64,000 nucleotides of DNA from Paraburkholderia haematera. GTDB taxonomy: Bacteria > Pseudomonadota > Gammaproteobacteria > Burkholderiales > Burkholderiaceae. This document shows positions 9,173 through 17,931 of this stretch, piece by piece. The first letter of the stretch is position 1; each line of letters opens with the position of its first letter. Position numbers and translations under genes: made by a program. The stretch covers positions 62,001-126,000 of the forward strand of contig NZ_CAJNBK010000004.1 of NCBI RefSeq assembly GCF_905220975.1. The letters run 5' to 3'. The notes below the pieces were generated by a model, which was not told the DNA's origin, searched no databases, and saw only the letters and a program-made list of their open reading frames with translations.

Positions 9173-10087
9173 ATGGAAATCAAGTGGATTGAGGACTTCA
9201 TCGCGCTCTCGCAGTATCAGAGCTTCTCGCGGGCGGCGGAATTTCGGAATGTCACGCAGTCGGGATTCAGCAGGCGCATTCAGTCACTTGAGCAGTGGGT
9301 TGGCGCGGATCTCGTTGACCGCAGCAGCTTCCCTCCCACGCTGACGCCGGCCGGACAACTGTTTCGGGAGGCGGCGGTAGAGATACTGGGAAAGCTGTTT
9401 GATACGCGATCTATCATTCGTATTGACCAACGCATGGCGGGCAAAGGCTTGCAGATTGCAGCGGGCCATACGATCGCGCTAAGTTTCCTGCCTGCCTGGT
9501 TAAAGGCGCTCACTGCCCGTTTCGGGGAGGTACGCGCCCGGGTGATACCGACCAATGTCCACGACTCCATCCTGATGCTCGTGAACGGCAACTGCGAACT
9601 GATGTTTGCCTATCATCACCCGGAGCTGCCTCTCCATCTCGATCCGATCAGGTACGAGCATCTCACCGTAGGCGTCGATGTGCTGATGCCTGTCTGCCGG
9701 CCAAACCCTCGTGGCGCGCCCGCGTTCCGGTTGCCAGGAACGGCGAGCCACTCATTGCCGTTGATTTCGTATACGGAAACCAGCTATTTCGGCCGCTGCC
9801 TCGCAGTCCTCCTGAGCCGGGTCGATGCAACCCCAGCCTTGCGGCCTCATTACGAGTCCGACATGGCCGAGGTTCTCAAGAAACTGGTCCTGGAAGGCGA
9901 GGGAGTCGCGTGGCTTCCAAAAAGCTCGATTGTCGCCGAGCTCGACGCGGGCGAACTGGTTCCGGCGGGCCGGGACGCATGGAATCTTGAAGTCGAACTT
10001 CGTGTCTACCGCGATGCCTCGAACCGTAATGAGTTTTTAGACACGCTTTGGCGCCATCTTCGCGCCGCGTCGCCGGCCGCCGATTAG
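9173..10087 (+). CDS. LysR-family regulator of the amino-acid cassette
   Basis: 304-residue LysR protein with N-terminal HTH (SFSRAAEFRNVTQSGFSRRI) and a substrate domain ending in AWLPKSSIVAELDAGELVPAG. It reads in the same direction as the symporter/racemase/asparaginase/aspartase genes, which begin 176 bp downstream, and is the natural candidate to control them; related regulators sit next to aspartate and glutamate catabolic genes. Co-inducer unknown, perhaps an acidic amino acid or its amide. Confidence 0.87.
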   Translation: MEIKWIEDFIALSQYQSFSRAAEFRNVTQSGFSRRIQSLEQWVGADLVDRSSFPPTLTPAGQLFREAAVEILGKLFDTRSIIRIDQRMAGKGLQIAAGHTIALSFLPAWLKALTARFGEVRARVIPTNVHDSILMLVNGNCELMFAYHHPELPLHLDPIRYEHLTVGVDVLMPVCRPNPRGAPAFRLPGTASHSLPLISYTETSYFGRCLAVLLSRVDATPALRPHYESDMAEVLKKLVLEGEGVAWLPKSSIVAELDAGELVPAGRDAWNLEVELRVYRDASNRNEFLDTLWRHLRAASPAAD

Positions 10088-10263
10088 GGGTTATCCCGCG
10101 TTATGCGAGTTTCGCATATCCCCATGCAGGACCCGCATTGAGCCTTTTTCGATCATCTCTATCATCCGTCCCATACACAGAAACGTCGCCCCGCTAACGA
10201 CGTTTTTGCCTCCTGCCAGCGTACCGTGGTCACTTTAGACCTTTGTGCGCAATCCTCGGACTG

Positions 10264-11559
10264 ATGGAAATGAAAAACCGCCTAACGTTCTATATTCTGG
10301 TCGGCATGGCGCTCGGCGTCATGGTCGGTTACGTGTGCCATCGGAGTGTCGACGGTGCTGCAGAAGCGAAGGCAATCGCAGGGTACTTCTCGATCATCAC
10401 CGATATCTTCCTGCACCTTGTGAAGATGATTATCGCGTCGCTCGTCTTCGCCACGCTGGTGTCCGGGCTCGCCGGAATGGAAGGGACGAGCGACGTGCGC
10501 AGAATCGGGTTCAGGTCGGTGGGATGGTTCGTGTGCGCCTCGCTTTGCTCGCTCGCGCTTGGCCTCGTCCTTGCGAATGCGTTGCAGCCCGGCGCCGGTT
10601 TGCATATGACGCAGACCAGTTCCGATGTAGCCACCGGTCTCAACACCGCGGGTCTGAACTTCAAGGACTTCGTCACGCATGCGTTTCCTTCCAGCATCAT
10701 CGATGCGATGGCTCGAAATGACATCCTGCAAATTCTCGTCTTTTCCGTCCTGTTTGGCGTCGTCCTGAGTGCCATCAAAAAGGACCCGCGCGTCACACCG
10801 CTGATCGCCGCCATCGATGCGCTCGTACCGGCCATGCTGAAGCTGACCGACTATGTGATGCGACTCGCACCCATCGGTGTTTTCGGCGCCCTTGCATCTG
10901 CGATTACGGTGAACGGCCTGGATGTCCTAACCACGTACGGAAAGCTCGTCGGTAGCTTCTACCTCGGTCTCGTCCTGCTGTGGATTGCCCTCATCCTCGT
11001 GGGTCACGTCTTTTTGGGGAAATCGATCTGGAAGTTGCTCAGGGCTGTACGGGAACCCGCAATGCTCGCCTTTTCGACCGCGAGCAGTGAGGCCGCTTAT
11101 CCGCGTCTCACCGAGAAGCTTGAAGCGTTCGGTATTGACAAGAAGGTCGTTGGCTTTACGTTGCCGCTCGGCTACGCGTTCAATCTCGACGGATCGATGA
11201 TGTACCAGGCGTTTGCCGCGATTTTTATTGCGCAGGCATTCGGCATCGACATGCCGATAAGCACGCAAATCATGATGTTGCTCGTCCTTATGTTGAGCAG
11301 CAAGGGAATGGCAGGTGTCGCAAGAGGATCCGTGGTGGTGGTCGCTGCTGTTGCCCCGATGTTTCACCTCCCGCCGTCTGGTGTGGTACTGATTCTCGCC
11401 ATTGATCAGATTCTCGATATGGGGCGAACTGCCACGAACGTGATTGGTAACAGTATCGCGACGGCTGTCATTGCAAAGTGGGAAGTGAAGCGGCTCGTCA
11501 AGCTGAACGATGGAGAGAGCAGCATTGCCTTGGGCCAACTGCGAGGCGAAACAAAATGA
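10264..11559 (+). CDS. Dicarboxylate/amino acid:cation symporter (DAACS, GltP/DctA type)
   Basis: Inner-membrane secondary transporter of about 431 residues for acidic amino acids or C4-dicarboxylates. Family motifs: the serine-rich hairpin FSTASSEAAYPRL (canonical SSS region here reads STASSE), GYAFNLDGSMMYQAFAAIFIAQA, and MGRTATNVIGNSIATAVIAK carrying the substrate-binding Asp/Arg/Thr/Asn helix 8 region. Starts at 10264 and 10270 are both possible; a TTG at 10243 is less likely. Its stop overlaps the racemase ATG (ATGA at 11556-11559), so the two are translationally coupled. The racemase and aspartase neighbours make aspartate the best substrate guess. Confidence 0.88.
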   Translation: MEMKNRLTFYILVGMALGVMVGYVCHRSVDGAAEAKAIAGYFSIITDIFLHLVKMIIASLVFATLVSGLAGMEGTSDVRRIGFRSVGWFVCASLCSLALGLVLANALQPGAGLHMTQTSSDVATGLNTAGLNFKDFVTHAFPSSIIDAMARNDILQILVFSVLFGVVLSAIKKDPRVTPLIAAIDALVPAMLKLTDYVMRLAPIGVFGALASAITVNGLDVLTTYGKLVGSFYLGLVLLWIALILVGHVFLGKSIWKLLRAVREPAMLAFSTASSEAAYPRLTEKLEAFGIDKKVVGFTLPLGYAFNLDGSMMYQAFAAIFIAQAFGIDMPISTQIMMLLVLMLSSKGMAGVARGSVVVVAAVAPMFHLPPSGVVLILAIDQILDMGRTATNVIGNSIATAVIAKWEVKRLVKLNDGESSIALGQLRGETK

Positions 11560-13037
11560 TCGGCGCAGGTGTGCTCGGCGGGAAAAAATTCGGCGTCGTG
11601 GGCGGCCTGGGTCCGCTGGCAAGCGCGGACGTCTTTTTCAAGCTCGTCAAATCGACGCCCGCGTCGAGCGACGCGGAGCACGTCGACGTCATTTTCGAGC
11701 AGCATCCCTTCCGAGGCGCGGCTAGTGGTGGCGAAGCGACGACTCAACGGAAGCTCTACATTTTCGACATGATTCGTGGCTTCGAAACGAGGGGGGTGAC
11801 GACTGTGGTACTCCCGTGCTTCCTCAGTCACACGTTTATCGATGAACTGAAGGCCAACTCGTCCCTGCAGATAGTCGATATGGTCGAGGCGATCCGCAGC
11901 CATGTTCGAAGGAAGTTTCCGACTGCCCGGCGAATCGGCGTGCTGACTTCGGACTACACCCGTCGAAAAGGGTTATTTGAAAAGTATTTCGCGGTGCCGG
12001 AATTTGAGGTTATTCACCCCCGCCCACATGACGGCGTCGATCTCGTCACCGAAGCTGTCTACGGGATTGACGGCGTCAAGAGCGGAAACCTGTGTGGCCG
12101 GCCCGTCGATCTTCTGCGTGAGGCGTGCGAGGACCTCATCGCGCAAGGTGCAAATATCATTGTGCCGGGTCTGACGGAGATTGCACTCGTGGCTGAAGAA
12201 ATGGGCCCTTTCCGAGTGCCACTGATCGATTCGAATCTTGCATATGCGCAATACGTGCTAGCGGGCGATTACGTTTTGCCCGAATCCATTTTCAAGGTGG
12301 GCGTAGTCGGTGGGGTTGGGCCTGCGGCTACGGTGGACTTCATGCAGAAGATCGTACGCAACACGCCGGCGAATCGCGATCAGGACCATATCAGGCTTTT
12401 GATCGAACAGAATCCCCAGATTCCCGACCGCACGGAAAACTTGATTGGTGACGGGCCCGACCCGACTATTTCGCTTTACGCGACCTGTAAGAAGCTCGAG
12501 TCGGGCGACGCGGACCTCATCGCTATTCCGTGTAACACCGCTCATGCATTCGTAGAACGCATTCAACCGTATCTGGGCATACCGATCGTCAATATGCTGA
12601 CGGTGACGGTCCGCCATCTCCGGGAGATGTTCCCGCTGCTTTCCTCGGTTGGCGTGCTGGCAACCTCGGGGACGATCGCAAGCGGCGTCTACGAGAAAGC
12701 CCTGGAATCAGAAGGGCTGCGGCAAATCGTGCCTGGCGTGGAATTGCAGGCCCGGGTGATGGAAGCGATCTACGGCAAGGAAGGGGTGAAAGCGGGATTT
12801 ACCACCGGGCAATGTCTCGACGATATCTCCGCTGCAATTGACGGACTCATTGCGGAAGGCGTCGAGGTCATCATACTGGGTTGTACCGAGTTACCGCTCT
12901 TATTGCCACAAAGTAGTTTCGTAGGCACGACAGGCACACGCGTCAGTCTGGTCGATCCGACCGATGTCCTTGCACAGCAATGCGTGGCTTTCGCGACGGC
13001 GGCAGCGGAACGGCCGATTGCCCGCTCAGCAGACTAA
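11556..13037 (+). CDS. Tandem-domain aspartate/glutamate racemase family protein
   Basis: 493 residues made of two consecutive Asp/Glu racemase-fold units (about 10-235 and 247-480), each beginning with a glycine-rich turn (VVGGLGPLAS; VVGGVGPAAT). The usual enzyme is about 230-240 residues with two catalytic cysteines. In the second unit both are present: Cys326 in PCNTAH and Cys443 in GCTEL. In the first unit Cys88 is in an altered context (PCFLSH) and the second cysteine is replaced by Leu206 (GLTEI). The C-terminal half therefore looks catalytic and the N-terminal half degenerate, perhaps structural or regulatory. Coupled to the symporter and upstream of aspartase, it would convert D-aspartate to the L-form. 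Confidence 0.85.
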   Translation: MIGAGVLGGKKFGVVGGLGPLASADVFFKLVKSTPASSDAEHVDVIFEQHPFRGAASGGEATTQRKLYIFDMIRGFETRGVTTVVLPCFLSHTFIDELKANSSLQIVDMVEAIRSHVRRKFPTARRIGVLTSDYTRRKGLFEKYFAVPEFEVIHPRPHDGVDLVTEAVYGIDGVKSGNLCGRPVDLLREACEDLIAQGANIIVPGLTEIALVAEEMGPFRVPLIDSNLAYAQYVLAGDYVLPESIFKVGVVGGVGPAATVDFMQKIVRNTPANRDQDHIRLLIEQNPQIPDRTENLIGDGPDPTISLYATCKKLESGDADLIAIPCNTAHAFVERIQPYLGIPIVNMLTVTVRHLREMFPLLSSVGVLATSGTIASGVYEKALESEGLRQIVPGVELQARVMEAIYGKEGVKAGFTTGQCLDDISAAIDGLIAEGVEVIILGCTELPLLLPQSSFVGTTGTRVSLVDPTDVLAQQCVAFATAAAERPIARSAD

Positions 13038-13100
13038 CCCGGTCACGCTTGCTGACTAACGCGGCATACGCAACGAAGGCAGGGTAACAATGTTCGGCGG

Positions 13101-13130
13101 AGACATTGGACACCCACGTGGGTCCATTGA
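13101..13130. promoter_or_regulatory. Palindrome upstream of the asparaginase gene
   Basis: ACCCACGTGGGT (13112-13123) is a perfect 12-bp palindrome; an overlapping TGGAC-N10-GTCCA pair uses the same sequence (13108-13127). It lies in the 207-bp gap between the racemase and asparaginase genes, so the latter may have its own operator. Function inferred only from position and symmetry. Confidence 0.35.
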
Positions 13131-13244
13131 TCTTTGCCGAACCTATCGAGTAGAACGTGGGCGCCAATATAAAAGTAGTACTAAATGATGGCGATCATAG
13201 GTGGCGTCCTTTTTGCGCGGTTAAATACTTTTAGGAGACGGAAT

Positions 13245-14402
13245 ATGAACATCAAGACTACCCTTCAGCAGGCTGCCTGTCTGCGCAGGTCAAGCACAAC
13301 GGTTGCCGCTGCGCTTCTCATCTGCGCCGGTTCCTTATATGGCGCCAGCGTGTGGGCTGCGGACACAACATCGGATAAGGCGGCAGCCCCTGCGGCGGGG
13401 AGTCCGGCAGCCGGATCGCCCCGGATCCTTGTTCTGGCAACCGGCGGCACGATTGCCGGCACAACTGACCCACGTTCAGCTATTGGCTACAACTCGGGAA
13501 ACGTCAAGGGCCAGGAACTGGTTCGGGCAGTTCCGGGCATTGAAAAACTCGCAAGCATCAACTCCGAGCAGATATCCAATGTCGGGTCGCAGGATATGAA
13601 CGACGAGATCTGGTTGCGGCTTGCGCACCGAATCCAGGAGGCTTTCGATCGAAACGAAGCCGATGGGATCGTGATCACCCACGGCACGGATACGATGGAA
13701 GAAACGGCGTTCTTTCTACAAAACGTTGTGCGCTCGGACAAACCGGTGGTCCTTGTCGGATCAATGCGACCGGACGGATCGACGAGCGCGGATGGGCCCA
13801 ACAATCTTTACGAAGCGGTGGAAGTCGCAGCGAGTCCGAAATCCCGAGGTCGGGGTGTGATGGTGGTCATGAATGACCAGATTCACGCACCACGCTGGAT
13901 TACCAAGACCAACACGACGGCCGTGCAGACGTTTGCTTCGCCGAACGCGGGTGTGATTGGCTATGTCGACCCGGCGAGCATTCGTTTTGTTGCACCTGTG
14001 CTTGCATCGACACGTGATGCCTTTAGCCTGCCAACGAATGGTCGCCTACCGCGCGTAGAAATCGTTTATGCGCACAGCAACATGGATGGAGTCCAGATTG
14101 ACCATGCTATTGCGGATGGAGCAAAGGGTATCGTACTGGCGGGCGAGGGTGATGGCGATGCCTCCAGGGAAGCGCTGGATGCCCTCGACCGGGCGGCGAA
14201 AAAGGGTATTGTGGTTGTTCGCTCGACGCGTGTGATGTCTGGGTTCGTCAACAGAAACGTGGAGGTCGAAGACGACAAGCGCGGCTTCGTCGTCTCACTC
14301 GATCTGAATCCGCAAAAGGCGCGGTTGCTCACCCAGTTACTCATCGCAAACGGCATAACGAACCCCGGCAAGGTCCAGCAGGCCTTCTCCGGCACCTTCT
14401 GA
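13245..14402 (+). CDS. ansB: Periplasmic type II L-asparaginase/glutaminase
   Basis: 385 residues: a Sec signal peptide (basic start, hydrophobic LLICAGSLYGASVWA, Ala-rich cleavage site near residue 40), an Ala/Gly/Pro linker, then the asparaginase fold. Both threonine signatures are present: LATGGTIAGT (first catalytic Thr) and ITHGTDTMEET (second Thr-Asp). GSMRP and DGPNNLYEA are also family hallmarks. It should hydrolyse asparagine, and perhaps glutamine, in the periplasm to acidic amino acid plus ammonia for uptake by the symporter upstream. ATG 13245 has AGGAGA at the right distance. Glutaminase activity cannot be excluded. Confidence 0.9.
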   Translation: MNIKTTLQQAACLRRSSTTVAAALLICAGSLYGASVWAADTTSDKAAAPAAGSPAAGSPRILVLATGGTIAGTTDPRSAIGYNSGNVKGQELVRAVPGIEKLASINSEQISNVGSQDMNDEIWLRLAHRIQEAFDRNEADGIVITHGTDTMEETAFFLQNVVRSDKPVVLVGSMRPDGSTSADGPNNLYEAVEVAASPKSRGRGVMVVMNDQIHAPRWITKTNTTAVQTFASPNAGVIGYVDPASIRFVAPVLASTRDAFSLPTNGRLPRVEIVYAHSNMDGVQIDHAIADGAKGIVLAGEGDGDASREALDALDRAAKKGIVVVRSTRVMSGFVNRNVEVEDDKRGFVVSLDLNPQKARLLTQLLIANGITNPGKVQQAFSGTF

Positions 14403-14478
14403 CTGTGGGGCCTGGGCGTGCTGTTCAACGGCTGTCTTCAACCCTAATCAACTCCATTTCCGCTTGAGGAGCATGTCC

Positions 14479-15903
14479 ATGGCTGCCGAAACTTTCTTTA
14501 GAACCGAACATGATCTGCTTGGCGATCGTGAAGTTCCCGCTGACGTCTACTATGGCGTTCACACGCTCCGTGCGCTGGAAAATTTTCCAATTACCGGATC
14601 ACCGATCTCCGTATACCCGGAGCTGATCAAGGCACTGGCGTGCATCAAGCAGGCCGCCGCACAGGCGAATCATGAACTGGGTCTGCTCGACAAGGCGCGT
14701 TGTGAGGCGATCGTCGGTGCCTGCGCTGAATTGCTGAGAGGCAGGCTGCATGATCAGTTTGTGGTTGACGTGATTCAAGGCGGCGCCGGGACCTCGACCA
14801 ACATGAACGCCAACGAGGTCATCGCCAACCGCGCGCTGGAACTGTTGGGGAAGAAGAAGGGCGAATACCAATACTTGCATCCGAACGAACAGGTCAACAT
14901 CGGCCAGAGCACTAACGATGTGTACCCATCGGCCCTGAAAGTCGCGACCTGGTTCGGCATCCTCGGTCTCATCGAGGCAATGTCTGTTTTGCGACACGCT
15001 TTTGAAGCAAAGGCGCTGGAGTTCAAGGACGTTCTGAAAATGGGGCGTACGCAATTGCAGGATGCCGTGCCGATGACGCTCGGTCAGGAGTTCAGCACCT
15101 ACGCGGTGATGCTCGGAGAGGATGAGGAACGGCTTCGAGAGGCGGCTTTGCTGATCTGCGAAATCAACATGGGCGCGACGGCGATCGGAACGGGCATTAC
15201 CGCGCACCCCGATTACGCACCGCTGATCCTGAAGCACCTCAAAGAAATTACGGGTATTCCGCTTGTCACGGCACCCAACCTCGTAGAAGCGACGCAGGAC
15301 TGTGGCGCTTTCGTTCAGTTGTCCGGCGTGCTCAAGCGCGTGGCAGTGAAGCTCTCGAAAACCTGCAACGATTTGCGTCTGCTTTCCAGTGGTCCACGCG
15401 CGGGTCTTGGGGAGATCAACCTCCCGCCCATGCAGGCTGGCTCGAGCATCATGCCGGGAAAGGTCAACCCGGTTATCCCGGAGGTAGTGAATCAAATTGC
15501 ATTCGAGGTCATCGGCAACGATGTCACCGTAAGTTTCGCGGCCGAGGCCGGTCAGCTCCAGTTGAATGCTTTCGAGCCGATCATCGCGCACAGCCTGTTC
15601 AAGAGCGTGACGCACCTGCGCAACGGCTGCCTGACACTCGCCGAGCGCTGCGTCAAAGGAATTACCGCCAACGAGGCTCGCTTGCGCGCGTCGGTCGAGA
15701 ACTCGATCGGTATCGTGACGGCGCTCAATCCGTACATCGGCTACGCCAACGCGACATCTGTCGCGATGGAAGCCCATGCCACGGGCGGACGCGTCTACGA
15801 CATCGTGCTCGAGCGGGGACTGCTGTCCAGGCAACAACTCGACGAGATCCTCAAGCCAGAGGTACTCACGCAGCCCACGCCGCTTCATATCCCGCCGAAG
15901 TAG
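14479..15903 (+). CDS. aspA: Aspartate ammonia-lyase (aspartase)
   Basis: Cytoplasmic lyase of the fumarase/aspartase superfamily, 474 residues, converting L-aspartate to fumarate and ammonia. The signature loop GSSIMPGKVNP with the catalytic serine is intact, as are GGAGTSTNMNANEV and GQSTNDVYPSA. ATG 14479 is chosen over ATG 14473 because AGGAG lies seven bases upstream of it. Last gene of the cassette: asparaginase makes aspartate outside, the symporter imports it, the racemase equalises the isomers, and this enzyme feeds fumarate to the TCA cycle. It is distinguished from fumarase by the aspartase-type start (RTEHDLLGDREVP). Confidence 0.93.
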   Translation: MAAETFFRTEHDLLGDREVPADVYYGVHTLRALENFPITGSPISVYPELIKALACIKQAAAQANHELGLLDKARCEAIVGACAELLRGRLHDQFVVDVIQGGAGTSTNMNANEVIANRALELLGKKKGEYQYLHPNEQVNIGQSTNDVYPSALKVATWFGILGLIEAMSVLRHAFEAKALEFKDVLKMGRTQLQDAVPMTLGQEFSTYAVMLGEDEERLREAALLICEINMGATAIGTGITAHPDYAPLILKHLKEITGIPLVTAPNLVEATQDCGAFVQLSGVLKRVAVKLSKTCNDLRLLSSGPRAGLGEINLPPMQAGSSIMPGKVNPVIPEVVNQIAFEVIGNDVTVSFAAEAGQLQLNAFEPIIAHSLFKSVTHLRNGCLTLAERCVKGITANEARLRASVENSIGIVTALNPYIGYANATSVAMEAHATGGRVYDIVLERGLLSRQQLDEILKPEVLTQPTPLHIPPK

Positions 15904-15999
15904 CGCCACGATCACCGGCACCTGCACCGGCACCGGCGTGTAATCGGCAAGTCGTCGTAGCGTTTTCCCGCGACACCCATGCTGCCCACGCCGGGCTTT

Positions 16000-17460
16000 T
16001 CATCTAGGCTTGACTGAAACAAAGCTGCGTGCGTTGTTGCGCTGTATGAGCACCGCGATCTCCTTGCCTGCCTTTGCTTCCAGCGAGGCCACTTCCGACT
16101 GCGTTTCGACCAGCGTGCCATTGAGCGAAAGAACGATATCGCCGGGCTGAATGCCGGCGCTTGCCGCCGGACCATCGACCCCGTCCACCATCAGACCTAC
16201 GGGAAGGTCACGGGCGCGCCGCTCATCCTCACTCAGCGGATGCATGACCAGGCCCAGGCGATCCGTTGCGCCGCCATCGGTTTGTCGAGGTGGGGGGCTT
16301 TCCGCGGACGCGCCGACCATGACCGTCGTCGTCATCAGCCTTCGATTGCGGATCAGCTTGAGTGTGGTTTTCGTCCCGGGTAGCAGATCGCTGGCAGTCT
16401 CGCCGAGTTCGGCCGAGCGATCAATCGTCTTGTCGCCGATCTGGATGATGACGTCACCTGGCTTGAGCCCGCTCGACGCGGCCGGTGTGCCGGGCGCGAC
16501 AGAATTGACCAGCGCGCCTGCCGGGCGCGGCAGACCGAAGGCCACCGCCAACCCGGGTCCGACGTCCTGCACCTCCACGCCAAGGCCACCCGGCGATGTC
16601 GCGCGCAGGGCTAGTACCTGCGATCGCACCTTGGCCGCCATGTTGATCGGAATGGCGAAGGTCAGGCTCGGGTGCATGTCTGAGTCCGCATAAGTCTGCA
16701 CGTCGATGCCGATCACTTCGCCTGCACGGTTGAACAGCGGGCCACCGGAGTTGTCCGGGTTGGCCGCGACATCGGTTTGAAAAAACGGAAAACTGCTCCC
16801 GTCCGGGAGCGTACGAGAGATGGCGTTGACAATGCCAGCGGTCACCGTGTTCTGGAAGCTGTCGGGCGACCCGATCGTCAGAACCGGCTCACCGACGCGT
16901 ACCCGCGACGAGTCCCCGAGTTTGACGGTCGGAAGCTTCGTGGCATCGACCTGAATGACCGCGACGTCGCTCTGAGTGTCGACCGCCAGGACCTTCGCTT
17001 TGAATTCACGTCGATCGGTCAGTCTGACCGTCACCTGGTCGGCTTGATCCACCACATGAGCGGTGGTCAGAATGAGGCCGTCGGGGCTCACAATGAAACC
17101 AGAGCCGGTACCCGTGATGGCGCGTGGCGAACTGTCCTGAGAGGCCTGCGATCGCGGCACCATGCGCTTGACGAATGATAGAAGCGGATCGTCAGCATCG
17201 ATTGCCGGCAGGGGCGTCTGCGACGATTCCTGCTCCGGGGAAGTCGCGCTGATATTCACAACGGCAGGTCCGTAGCGCTGAACGATGGTCGGAAAATCGA
17301 CCGGTGCTGAAGCGTTCGCCGGCGCGATCCGCTTTTCCTTCGCCGGCAGCGAAGCCGTACCCGCGGCGTTCGCCATCGGTTGCAGGCAAGGATAGAGAGA
17401 GATAGACGCAGCTATCACGGCAGCGTGGAACAGGCTTCGAGCAAGAGTCCGGTCAAACAC
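16000..17460 (-). CDS. DegP/DegQ-like periplasmic serine protease with altered active-site loop
   Basis: 486-residue trypsin-like protease with two PDZ domains (about 285-375 and 395-480). A signal peptide is likely at the N-terminus. The catalytic His135 (TTAHVV), Asp165 (QSDVAVI) and Ser238 are present. The active-site motif, normally GNSGG, reads DNSGG: Asp236 replaces the glycine whose backbone helps form the oxyanion hole. The start is GTG at 17460 with GGAGG six bases upstream. Activity may be reduced or the protein may act more as a chaperone. It stands alone, convergent with aspA, and a stress role is likely by family. Confidence 0.87.
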   Translation of the reverse strand: MFDRTLARSLFHAAVIAASISLYPCLQPMANAAGTASLPAKEKRIAPANASAPVDFPTIVQRYGPAVVNISATSPEQESSQTPLPAIDADDPLLSFVKRMVPRSQASQDSSPRAITGTGSGFIVSPDGLILTTAHVVDQADQVTVRLTDRREFKAKVLAVDTQSDVAVIQVDATKLPTVKLGDSSRVRVGEPVLTIGSPDSFQNTVTAGIVNAISRTLPDGSSFPFFQTDVAANPDNSGGPLFNRAGEVIGIDVQTYADSDMHPSLTFAIPINMAAKVRSQVLALRATSPGGLGVEVQDVGPGLAVAFGLPRPAGALVNSVAPGTPAASSGLKPGDVIIQIGDKTIDRSAELGETASDLLPGTKTTLKLIRNRRLMTTTVMVGASAESPPPRQTDGGATDRLGLVMHPLSEDERRARDLPVGLMVDGVDGPAASAGIQPGDIVLSLNGTLVETQSEVASLEAKAGKEIAVLIQRNNARSFVSVKPR

Positions 17461-17931
17461 GGTGCGCCTCCGCGGCGGGTGTTATATCCGGGCCGGGCGC
17501 GTGAAGCGCCGGTGCGAAAATGCGTACCCCTCGCCTACTATGATTTATAGCGGAGCAACAGAAAAAATGCAGGTAGCGCTATTCCTGGGGGACCGTTGCG
17601 ACGGGCTCAGAGCCCCGCCGAAACGAGCGTTTGTATCGAACGAACGCGATCGCCGCGCTTGGACCGGGGAGGTGGCTCCAGCGAATAAACGTTCGCGTCC
17701 GAAAGTCATATACTGGCTCGGTCTGCCTGCTGTCTCCCGCGCGGTTGTGGTATGCGTTCGCATAACTTCGAGCCGTATTGATGCGCTCGGTGCGGGAAGA
17801 CCAACGGCGATGTGCCCGCCTCGGGTCGAACGCCAGTGGCCGAACCGTCTCCTTGCGCAAGTTCTTCTGGCCAGGACGACCTGAAGCCATTGGAACCGAA
17901 CTTCACCTCAATTGCCCGTTTGGACGAAGCC
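17461..17931. other. 471-bp promoter-containing intergenic stretch
   Basis: Separates the divergent protease and flavoprotein genes. Coding-like frame continues upstream of 17932 to a GTG at 17812, so the flavoprotein could start earlier; a TTG at 17890 is another option. Nothing else recognisable. Confidence 0.4.

Noticed and set aside
14599..15933. 444-residue minus-strand frame
   Set aside because: Antisense to the aspartase gene, whose motifs are unambiguous.
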